Positions 1 to 6,991 of a DNA stretch of 9,489 nt are shown here, piece by piece. Numbering within the stretch: the stretch's first letter is position 1; each line of letters opens with the position of its first letter. Location: contig JAGOOF010000020.1 of the NCBI GenBank assembly GCA_017992655.1, positions 1 to 9,489 of the forward strand, written 5' to 3'. A program made the translations under genes and the position numbers. The notes under the pieces are model-generated. The model was not told the origin of the DNA. It searched no databases and saw nothing but the letters and a program-made list of their open reading frames with translations. This stretch comes from Patescibacteria group bacterium (GTDB taxonomy: Bacteria > Patescibacteriota > UBA1384).

Positions 1-1211
<1,211 letters not shown>

Positions 1212-1217
<6 letters not shown>

Positions 1218-1225
1218 CTAAAGGA
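1212..1225 (+). other. hairpin potential across the 16S 3' end
   Basis: TCCTTT (1212-1217) is followed by CT and the exact complement AAAGGA (1220-1225). In the unprocessed precursor this short hairpin would pair part of the anti-Shine-Dalgarno and its 3' flank. The 2-base loop would have to open to at least 4 bases, so the stem is weak on its own. Function is inferred. Confidence 0.35.
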
Positions 1226-1245
1226 ATTTCCTATTAGATTAGGAC

Positions 1246-1275
1246 GGCTCTCTTGCCTTTTTGGCAATAAGAGCT
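1246..1275 (+). other. hairpin in the 16S 3' trailer
   Basis: GCTCT (1247-1251) pairs with AGAGC (1270-1274), and TTGCC (1253-1257) pairs with GGCAA (1263-1267) around a TTTTT loop; a single C faces TA as an internal loop. It sits about 30 bases after the mature 16S end, where rRNA processing signals usually lie. It is not followed by a T-run, so it is more likely a processing or structural element than a terminator. Confidence 0.5.
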
Positions 1276-1282
1276 GGTCGGT

Positions 1283-1300
1283 CTCCGAATTTTTTCGGAG
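1283..1300 (+). other. second hairpin in the 16S trailer
   Basis: CTCCGAA (1283-1289) and TTCGGAG (1294-1300) form a perfect 7-bp stem with a TTTT loop. The downstream CTTATTCTTG is only modestly T-rich, so termination here would be weak. It may serve as a backup terminator or protect the transcript end before the stronger terminator at 1330-1363. Confidence 0.5.
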
Positions 1301-1329
1301 CTTATTCTTGCAACCACATAGAAACTGAA

Positions 1330-1363
1330 AAACTAAAAAGGCGCTAAGGCGCCTTTTTAGTTT
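1330..1363 (+). terminator. strong, bidirectional-looking intrinsic terminator after 16S
   Basis: AAACTAAAAAGGCGC (1330-1344), loop TAAG, then the exact complement GCGCCTTTTTAGTTT (1349-1363): a 15-bp perfect stem with a GC core. The T-run lies in the 3' arm and A-run in the 5' arm, the usual form of a terminator working in both directions. It separates the 16S transcript from the next promoter 50 bases on, and shows the 16S transcript probably ends without a 23S gene. Confidence 0.9.
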
Positions 1364-1408
1364 GGGAAATGCCTGCCGATAGAGGACATTACCCATTTTT
1401 GCAATATG

Positions 1409-1417
1409 AGGTATAAT
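1409..1417 (+). promoter_or_regulatory. promoter -10 (AGGTATAAT) for the membrane-protein/Clp-like operon
   Basis: A perfect TATAAT lies at 1412-1417, right after the 16S terminator. A start near 1424 would leave a leader of about 12 bases carrying the AGGAG ribosome site and the TTG start at 1436. The -35 is poor: TTACCC at 1389-1394 with 17-bp spacing. AGGTATAAT also occurs before proS, and TGGTATAAT before the NlpC/P60 gene. Confidence 0.7.
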
Positions 1418-1435
1418 ATATACAAAAGGAGAGGT

Positions 1436-1825
1436 TTGACTATAGCGCAACCGAGTGACCAAGAAAGGTCCGTTCGTGGGTTTTTAGGGTGGTGGCTTGT
1501 GGCGATGCCTCGTCATTATTGGTTTATGGCAAACCAGTTTGGGCAAAAAATTCTCATTTACTTTTCCGTTGTGGAGCTTCTAAAAACTTTGTTTGCACCC
1601 TGGAAAAGGGATGCCTATGTGCCAATAAACGCAAGTCTCGACATAATTGTTAAGGCAATATGGGACAATTTCATAAGCCGTCTTATTGGTTTCTTGGTCC
1701 GTTCCATAACAATTTTTATTGGTACTGTTTCTGCTCTCTTTGGCTTTTTGGCTATCGTGGTGCTTCTGTTTGTGTGGCTCTTCGTGCCAGTGGTAATAGC
1801 GCTTATTCTAATGAAGGGTTTTTAA
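1436..1825 (+). CDS. small integral membrane protein with an APWKRD motif, partner candidate of the Clp-like ATPase
   Basis: A 129-residue protein from TTG at 1436. I prefer this start because AGGAG (1427-1431) lies 4 bases upstream and a perfect TATAAT (1412-1417) falls inside the longer reading from ATG 1406, so that ATG is probably not transcribed. A later ATG at 1505 would remove the aromatic N-terminal segment. The N-terminal third is rich in Trp/Tyr/Phe (GWW, HYWF). It is followed by YFSVVELLKTLFAPWKRD (ending near residue 59), then a long hydrophobic C-terminal stretch (about 84-126) that probably forms two membrane helices. The aromatic segment plus APWKRD resembles a small uncharacterised membrane family I associate with this radiation, recalled rather than searched. 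The stop lies 3 bases before the Clp-like start, so the two are almost certainly co-transcribed. Function is unknown. Confidence 0.85.
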   Translation: MTIAQPSDQERSVRGFLGWWLVAMPRHYWFMANQFGQKILIYFSVVELLKTLFAPWKRDAYVPINASLDIIVKAIWDNFISRLIGFLVRSITIFIGTVSALFGFLAIVVLLFVWLFVPVVIALILMKGF

Positions 1826-1828
1826 AAA

Positions 1829-4300
1829 ATGGCTACATTTGATTTAGAAAAATCACAGGCGCTAAAGCTTTTTCACAGACAAAAAGCATTAGGTTCTTTT
1901 ATTTTTAAAATCTTTAGCTATACCTCGCTGGCAGTAATATTTTTATACCTTTTACTGTGCGTTCTAACCAGCTTTTGCCCAGCGAATCTTAGTGGTGTTG
2001 CCGCAATCGTTGCAAGTATCGCCATTTTTTGGCTGTGGATGAGCCAATATTTAAAATACAGTGTAGAAGAAGGGGTTAAAAATAGTGAGAACCTTGCCGA
2101 TAATCTAGATGCTGATGTTGTCGAGTTTTTAATTTACGCCCGTACACTAGCAAAAAAGCAAGGTGGCAATTTAGACATGGGTATTTTGTGGTTGGCGATG
2201 AATGGAACAATGGCAGGCCGTTATTTCCTTATTCGGTGTGGCTTAACTAGCCCCGAACAATATTCAGGTTATATCGCCCAATACTGGCAAGAACAAAGTA
2301 AAGAGAATCAGTATTGGCCAAATGAGCTAATGGTTACGATTAGCCGCTTGTCAGCTCGAGGGAAAGTGAATTTAGCAGACCTTCTTATGGAGCTAGTGTC
2401 GGCAAGTAAGCTTTGGCAGGACATTATCACCAATAATAAGCTAGAGGTTAAAGATGCGTCTGTAATTTTAGAGTGGTACAAAAAACATAAAGCACTGAGC
2501 GAAAAAAAGCCGTTTTGGGCAAAAGAAACTGCGGAAGGAGTGGTAGGAAGAGACTGGGCCTATGGATATACGCCTAATTTGTTACTTTACGCTCATGATT
2601 TAAGTAGCGTTGCCTCAATGGGGCAGAAAATAAAAATATATGGGCGAGAAAATGAAACGAAAGAGCTTGAACGCGCTTTAAGTAAAGCAGAGAGCAACAA
2701 TGTCATTTTAGTTGGTGAACCGGGGGTGGGAAAAACAACCATCGTACATCAACTGGCACAGAAAATCTCCAAAGGGAGTGTAAGCCCTGCTCTTTTGCAT
2801 AAGCATATTTGGTCTCTCGACACAGGCCGCTTAACCGCTGGAGTGAGCGAAGGGGGGGCGATTGAAGCACGCCTGCAGAAGGTGCTTGACGAGGTAACGA
2901 GAGCAGGTAATATAATTCTTTTTATCGATAATATTCACAACCTTATGAGCAGCGAAAAAGCAGCGGGTGTTGTTAACGCGAGCGCGATTTTACTGCCCTA
3001 CTTAAGAGGGCGAGGCTTACAAATAGTAGGTGATACAACTGTTGAGGACTACCACGAAGACATTGAAAGTAACTCAGAAGTGGCTGCTCTCTTTTCTAAA
3101 ATAGAGGTAAGAGCACCAGCAAAAGAAGATGTTATTTACGTGCTAGTTGATTCGGTGCCTGGCTATGAATATCGTTACGGCGTAGTATTTACATATGTTG
3201 CCGTAAAAGAAGCAATCCGTCTGAGCGACCGTTATATTCACGACAAACCGTTTCCCGCAAAAGCGCTCGAAGTGCTCGATGATACCGCAGTGGCCGCTTC
3301 ACAAAAAGGAATCAAACTTGTTACGCCCGAATTAATTAGTGAAACTATTTCTATAAAAACAAACGTGCCCGTAGGAGAAACAACCGCTACCGAAAAAGAA
3401 AAGTTGCTTAATCTTGAAAATATTTTGCACAAACGCGTCATCGGCCAAGATGAGGCAATCCACTCTGTTGCCTCCGCTCTAAGAAGAGCGCGCAGTGGAC
3501 TAAGTCGTGAGAACAAGCCAGTAGGCACATTTCTTTTTATTGGCCCCACCGGTGTTGGTAAAACAGAAACGGCAAAAGCGCTTGCGGAGGCATATTTTGG
3601 TTCCGAGAAAAGAATTATTCGCCTCGATATGAGTGAATATCAAAACCAGGATTCTTTAAGCCGTTTGATCGGCTCTCCTCCTGGGGGTGGGCAGAAAGGA
3701 ACGCAGGGTGCACTAACAAAATCAATTAAAGACGAGCCATTTTCTGTGGTTTTGCTCGACGAAATTGAAAAATCGCACCCCAATATTCTTAACCTGTTTT
3801 TGCAAGTTTTAGACGAGGGGCGTCTAACCGACGGCACAGGAAAGACTGTCGACTTTACAAACTCCATGATAATTGCAACAAGTAACGCGGGCGCGGAAGA
3901 CATTCGCCAATCTATTCGTCAAAATATTCCCTATGAGCAATTCGTTAAAATACTTATGGATACCCTGCAAAAAAGAAATATTTTCCGCCCAGAATTTTTA
4001 AACCGCTTTGATTCTGTGGTGGTCTATCGTTCGTTAACAATGGAAGAGCTAATAAAAGTTGTTGATATTATGATTAGCCGTGTCGCCAAGGGTCTCTCTA
4101 ACAGAAATATTGTGCTTGATGTTACTCCTGCCGCGAAGCAAAAGTTGGTTCAACTTGGCTATAGTCCTGAATATGGAGCACGCCAGCTGGGACGTACGGT
4201 GCAGCAAAAGCTCGAAGATCCTCTTGCGGAAAAATTACTGCGCGACGAAATAGCGGATAATAGCACGGTTCGTATTGATATAGCGGATATACTCGACTAG
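1829..4300 (+). CDS. membrane-anchored Clp-like double-AAA+ ATPase with degenerate first ring
   Basis: An 823-residue protein of the ClpA/ClpC/ClpB type. In order: two membrane helices (about 33-50 and 56-75), a weakly Clp-N-like helical region (about 85-225), AAA-1 (about 265-510), AAA-2 (about 530-735) and the Clp C-terminal subdomain (about 735-823). There is no ClpB/ClpC coiled-coil middle domain. AAA-1 keeps Walker A GEPGVGKT (296-303), but Walker B reads LFIDNIH with Asn368 for the catalytic Glu. The double-arginine finger is replaced by Ala420-Leu421, and the pore loop reads AGVSEGG with Glu341 for Tyr. AAA-2 keeps Walker A GPTGVGKT (572-579), Walker B LLDE (642-645), sensor-1 Asn686, arginine finger Arg726 and sensor-2 Arg785. 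Its pore loop, however, is PPGGGQKG instead of PPGYVGY. No (I/L)GF ClpP-docking loop is visible. ATP hydrolysis by ring 2 is likely; classical threading or ClpP delivery is doubtful. ClpC-like naming reflects family only. Confidence 0.93.
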   Translation: MATFDLEKSQALKLFHRQKALGSFIFKIFSYTSLAVIFLYLLLCVLTSFCPANLSGVAAIVASIAIFWLWMSQYLKYSVEEGVKNSENLADNLDADVVEFLIYARTLAKKQGGNLDMGILWLAMNGTMAGRYFLIRCGLTSPEQYSGYIAQYWQEQSKENQYWPNELMVTISRLSARGKVNLADLLMELVSASKLWQDIITNNKLEVKDASVILEWYKKHKALSEKKPFWAKETAEGVVGRDWAYGYTPNLLLYAHDLSSVASMGQKIKIYGRENETKELERALSKAESNNVILVGEPGVGKTTIVHQLAQKISKGSVSPALLHKHIWSLDTGRLTAGVSEGGAIEARLQKVLDEVTRAGNIILFIDNIHNLMSSEKAAGVVNASAILLPYLRGRGLQIVGDTTVEDYHEDIESNSEVAALFSKIEVRAPAKEDVIYVLVDSVPGYEYRYGVVFTYVAVKEAIRLSDRYIHDKPFPAKALEVLDDTAVAASQKGIKLVTPELISETISIKTNVPVGETTATEKEKLLNLENILHKRVIGQDEAIHSVASALRRARSGLSRENKPVGTFLFIGPTGVGKTETAKALAEAYFGSEKRIIRLDMSEYQNQDSLSRLIGSPPGGGQKGTQGALTKSIKDEPFSVVLLDEIEKSHPNILNLFLQVLDEGRLTDGTGKTVDFTNSMIIATSNAGAEDIRQSIRQNIPYEQFVKILMDTLQKRNIFRPEFLNRFDSVVVYRSLTMEELIKVVDIMISRVAKGLSNRNIVLDVTPAAKQKLVQLGYSPEYGARQLGRTVQQKLEDPLAEKLLRDEIADNSTVRIDIADILD

Positions 4301-4303
4301 GTA

Positions 4304-4332
4304 TAGACCGAGAGTATCTTTATTGTTAATAT
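4304..4332 (+). promoter_or_regulatory. possible weak promoter before the DUF5654-like gene
   Basis: TAGACC (4304-4309) and TAATAT (4327-4332) each match 4 of 6 consensus positions, with 17-bp spacing. Transcription would start about 7 bases after the -10, at the ATG itself (4339), giving a leaderless message. No Shine-Dalgarno precedes this ATG, which fits, but in an AT-rich genome such matches arise by chance. Confidence 0.25.
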
Positions 4333-4338
4333 TGTCTT

Positions 4339-4656
4339 ATGGAGAAAAAAGATAAAAAAGGTAAGGCCGAGGACTTGAAGCGTGTGCGTGCGGCAACAAG
4401 CAAGCATCTCGCTCGTTTTAGAGTCGAGCTTCGCCAGCAAATATTTAAATATGTTCTAGCGGCAATAGGTTTGATAGCAGGTTTAGCGTGGAACGATGCC
4501 ATCAAAAGTATCATCGAATATTTATTCCCCTATAGCGCCGCTGGCACAGTTTTAGTGAAGTTGCTTTATGCATTAATTATAACTCTGTTAATTGTAATGT
4601 TTAGCGTTTACACAGCCAGTATGTTGGAAGCCGAAGAAAAGAAGAAGCCAAAATGA
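4339..4656 (+). CDS. DUF5654-like two-helix membrane protein
   Basis: A 105-residue protein. It has a very basic N-terminus (about 1-33, many Lys/Arg), a first hydrophobic helix ending in GLIAGLAWNDAIKSII (about 43-58), a second long helix (about 70-94) and a charged tail (EAEEKKKPK). The ALAWN-like segment followed by a second helix is the pattern I know from DUF5654 proteins of CPR bacteria and archaea, whose role is unknown. Both ends are charged and probably cytoplasmic. The start lies 38 bases after the Clp-like stop, with no Shine-Dalgarno. Its TGA stop overlaps the murB start in ATGA (4653-4656), suggesting translational coupling, and shows TGA is a stop here. Position suggests a link with the Clp-like ATPase or with the murB membrane pathway; this is inference. 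Confidence 0.85.
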   Translation: MEKKDKKGKAEDLKRVRAATSKHLARFRVELRQQIFKYVLAAIGLIAGLAWNDAIKSIIEYLFPYSAAGTVLVKLLYALIITLLIVMFSVYTASMLEAEEKKKPK

Positions 4657-5576
4657 CTGTTCAAGAAAATGTTTCGCTTGCCTCTTTTACCACGTTCAAA
4701 GTAGGTGGTGATGCGCGCTATCTTGTTTCTGCCTCCACAGAAGAAGAACTCGCCCAGGCGATAAACTTTGCACAAGAAAAAAAACTAGAGATATTTGTTT
4801 TAGGGGGAGGGAGTAATTTAATTGTAAGCGACATCGGTTTCGATGGCCTTGTTATCAAAATGAATTTTAGTAAGTGGCGGGTGGAAAAAACAGATATTTT
4901 CGCCCAAGCGGCAGTGCCATTTGGACACATTGTCAACTTGGCAACAGAAAAAGGATTGGCGGGGTTGGAGTGGGCGGGAGGAATTCCGGGCACAGTGGGG
5001 GGAGCGGTAAGAGGGAATGCTGGTGCCTTTGGTGGCGAAACAAAAGACATTATTAAAGCTGTTACTTCAATTAGCATAGAAGGGGTTAAGAAAATTACGC
5101 GCACAAAAGCGGAGTGTGAATTTGATTATCGCGAATCAATCTTTAAACACAATAACGAAATAATAACAGAGGTTATTTTTTCACTTAAGGTGGGAAGCAA
5201 AAAGGATATTGCCGATAAAGTGCGTAATAACATTAACTATCGGCTTGAGAGGCATCCGCACGATCTCCCCAGCGCTGGCTCTGTTTTTAAAAATGTACCG
5301 GTAGAAAATATTACTTCCGCTAAGCTAGAGTACTTTCAGGAATCTGTAAAAACGGATCCGTTTCCTGTGGTGCCAGCGGCAAAAATTATCGCGGAGGCAG
5401 GATTAAGTGGCTACAAAGTGGGTGGAGCGCAAGTTTCTCAAAAGCATACTAACTACATAGTAAACTGCAACAATGCAAAAGCAAACGATATTCTTAAACT
5501 CATTGAACATGTACAAAAAACTGTTAAGGAAAAGTTCGATATTGACCTCCAAATTGAACAACATATTGTTAAATAA
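4653..5576 (+). CDS. murB: UDP-N-acetylenolpyruvoylglucosamine reductase (MurB)
   Basis: Cytoplasmic FAD enzyme that uses NADPH to reduce UDP-GlcNAc-enolpyruvate to UDP-MurNAc, the second committed step of peptidoglycan precursor synthesis. At 307 residues it has the length of the compact type II enzymes. The FAD domain carries LGGGSNLIVSD (50-60) and WAGGIPGTVGGAVRGNAGAF (107-126). The substrate region has FDYRESIF (157-164), and the proton-donor serine is Ser210 in PSAGSVFKN (206-214). GGAQVSQKHTNYIVN (257-271) and the C-terminal catalytic glutamate candidate Glu302 (LQIEQHIV) follow. All expected catalytic residues appear present. The ATG overlaps the preceding gene's TGA; upstream GAAGAAAAGAAG is only a weak ribosome site, so translation probably couples to the gene before. 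Presence of murB implies the cell makes its own peptidoglycan. Confidence 0.97.
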   Translation: MTVQENVSLASFTTFKVGGDARYLVSASTEEELAQAINFAQEKKLEIFVLGGGSNLIVSDIGFDGLVIKMNFSKWRVEKTDIFAQAAVPFGHIVNLATEKGLAGLEWAGGIPGTVGGAVRGNAGAFGGETKDIIKAVTSISIEGVKKITRTKAECEFDYRESIFKHNNEIITEVIFSLKVGSKKDIADKVRNNINYRLERHPHDLPSAGSVFKNVPVENITSAKLEYFQESVKTDPFPVVPAAKIIAEAGLSGYKVGGAQVSQKHTNYIVNCNNAKANDILKLIEHVQKTVKEKFDIDLQIEQHIVK

Positions 5577-5584
5577 GGTATAAT
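5554..5584 (+). promoter_or_regulatory. proS promoter giving a probable leaderless transcript
   Basis: A perfect TATAAT lies at 5579-5584, three bases after the murB stop codon. The best -35 is TTGAAC (5554-5559) with a long 19-bp spacer, inside the murB end. The usual 6-base gap from -10 to start puts the first transcribed base at or next to A of the ATG (5591). The core is AGGTATAAT, identical to the one at 1409-1417. Confidence 0.6.
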
Positions 5585-5590
5585 GAGCGT

Positions 5591-6826
5591 ATGCGTTTAT
5601 CAAACACAACTATAACGCCGACAAAAAACATCACTAAGGATGCCGATACGGTAAACAGTCGCTTATTGGTGCAGGGTGGTTTTGTTCGCCAACTGATGGC
5701 GGGAAGTTATATCTACTTACCCTTTGGTCTGCGTGTGCTTAATAAAATAAGAAATATTATCCGTTCAGAAATGGATGCTCTCGGAGGGCAAGAAATATCC
5801 ATGCCTGCTTTGCAACCGGCCAAAAACTGGAAAACTTCCGGTGGCTGGGATTCAGTAGACGTACTATTTAAAATTAAAAGCCGTACGGGAAAAGATTACG
5901 CACTCGGGCAAAGCCATGAAGAGGTGGCCACTCCCTTAATGAAAGAATTCATCAATTCTTATAAGGATTTACCAACCGCTGTTTACCAGATTAACTGGAA
6001 ATTCCGTGATGAATTGCGCGCTAAAAGCGGTGTTTTAAGGGGGCGCGAATTTGAAATGAAAGATATGTATAGTTTTCACGAAACGCAAGCAGATTTCGAA
6101 AAATTTTATAATAGCGTTAAGCTTGCATATATACGAGCGTACAACAAGTTAGGGCTGAAAGCGAAAGCAACGGAGGCTTCGGGTGGCAATTTCTCCAATA
6201 AAATTTCATATGAATTTATGGTTTTAACATCGGCCGGTGAGGATGATATTTTATACTGCGATAAATGCGATTACTGCGTGAACGACGAAAATACCTCATT
6301 AAACGGAAATAATAAATGCCCAAAATGCAAGCAAGGAATGCTAGTAGAAGCAGTGGCCTCCGAAGTAGGCAACGTTTTTGATTTGGGGAAAAAATATGCA
6401 GAGAATTTTGGCCTAACATATATTGGGCGAGACGGCCAGCCTCATTACCCCATTATGGGTTGTTATGGCTGGGGAACAACGAGAACCATGGGGGTAATTG
6501 TGGAACACTTTAACGACGAAAAAGGAATTCTATGGCCTAAGAGCGTGGCTCCTTTTGATGTGCATTTGATTGCAGTGAGAGGGGCGGAAAAGCAGGGAGA
6601 AGAGCTATACAAATTTTTACAAAAAGAAAAAATAGAAGTTTTATTTGACGATAGAGATGGGATTTCCGCGGGAGAAAAATTTGCCGGCGCGGATTTGATT
6701 GGTTGTCCTTACCGCCTCGTTGTTTCTCCAAAAATTGGAGAGGGGAAAATAGAACTAAAAGAGAGAAGTAGTGAAAGCATTGAAATTACGTCTCTTTCTG
6801 GGCTAAAACAAATTATAAGTATCTAG
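5591..6826 (+). CDS. proS: prolyl-tRNA synthetase, short form without the editing insert
   Basis: Class II synthetase that charges tRNA-Pro in the cytoplasm. At 411 residues it is well below the roughly 570 of the usual bacterial enzyme. Motif 1 is near 38-73 (GSYIYLPFGLRVL). Motif 2 is FRDELRAKSGVLRGREFEMK (138-157). Motif 3 is GCYGWGTTRTMGVIVEH (290-306), with Trp and TTRT where most enzymes have GCYGIGVSR. The anticodon-binding domain is about 321-411 (FDDRDGISAGEKFAGADLIG at 352-371). Between motifs 2 and 3 the approximately 180-residue editing domain is missing; instead there is a small zinc-ribbon-like CxxC (223/226) with Cys229 and a second CxxC (243/246). It follows murB by 14 bases but has its own -10. 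No proper Shine-Dalgarno is present; AAGG lies 12 bases away. Start choice fits the family N-terminus. Confidence 0.97.
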   Translation: MRLSNTTITPTKNITKDADTVNSRLLVQGGFVRQLMAGSYIYLPFGLRVLNKIRNIIRSEMDALGGQEISMPALQPAKNWKTSGGWDSVDVLFKIKSRTGKDYALGQSHEEVATPLMKEFINSYKDLPTAVYQINWKFRDELRAKSGVLRGREFEMKDMYSFHETQADFEKFYNSVKLAYIRAYNKLGLKAKATEASGGNFSNKISYEFMVLTSAGEDDILYCDKCDYCVNDENTSLNGNNKCPKCKQGMLVEAVASEVGNVFDLGKKYAENFGLTYIGRDGQPHYPIMGCYGWGTTRTMGVIVEHFNDEKGILWPKSVAPFDVHLIAVRGAEKQGEELYKFLQKEKIEVLFDDRDGISAGEKFAGADLIGCPYRLVVSPKIGEGKIELKERSSESIEITSLSGLKQIISI

Positions 6827-6991
6827 CACTGCCCTTGAAAATCACAATAAAACACAATCGGTGCTACATTGAAAGCGAACCAAAAAAGAAAATTTATCTT
6901 ACTAAAATTGTACTCTTACGTTGTTATTATAGCTAGTCAAACATAATTAACATAAAACGGTAACTTCACTCTTTTCTTTAGAAGGGGTTTA
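6827..6991. other. convergent spacer between proS and the NlpC/P60 gene
   Basis: These 165 AT-rich bases separate two converging genes. I found no GC-rich hairpin with a T-run on either strand, so how the two transcripts end is unclear; TTCTTTAGAA near 6975 is too short a palindrome to count. Confidence 0.5.

Noticed and set aside
1218..1405. tRNA genes in the spacer after 16S
   Set aside because: No cloverleaf, no T-loop GTTCRA block and no CCA; only hairpins and a terminator are present.
1829..4300. Calling the Clp-like protein a true ClpC or ClpB
   Set aside because: It lacks the middle coiled coil, the pore tyrosines and a visible ClpP-docking loop, and it has membrane helices, so only family membership is supported.
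4654..4656. UGA recoded to glycine as in SR1/Gracilibacteria
   Set aside because: TGA ends the DUF5654-like gene in a classic ATGA overlap with murB, and no long gene here contains an in-frame TGA.
3238..5104. Minus-strand frames at 3238-3549, 3640-3903, 4326-4514 and 4718-5104
   Set aside because: They are antisense to well-supported genes and show no protein-family features.
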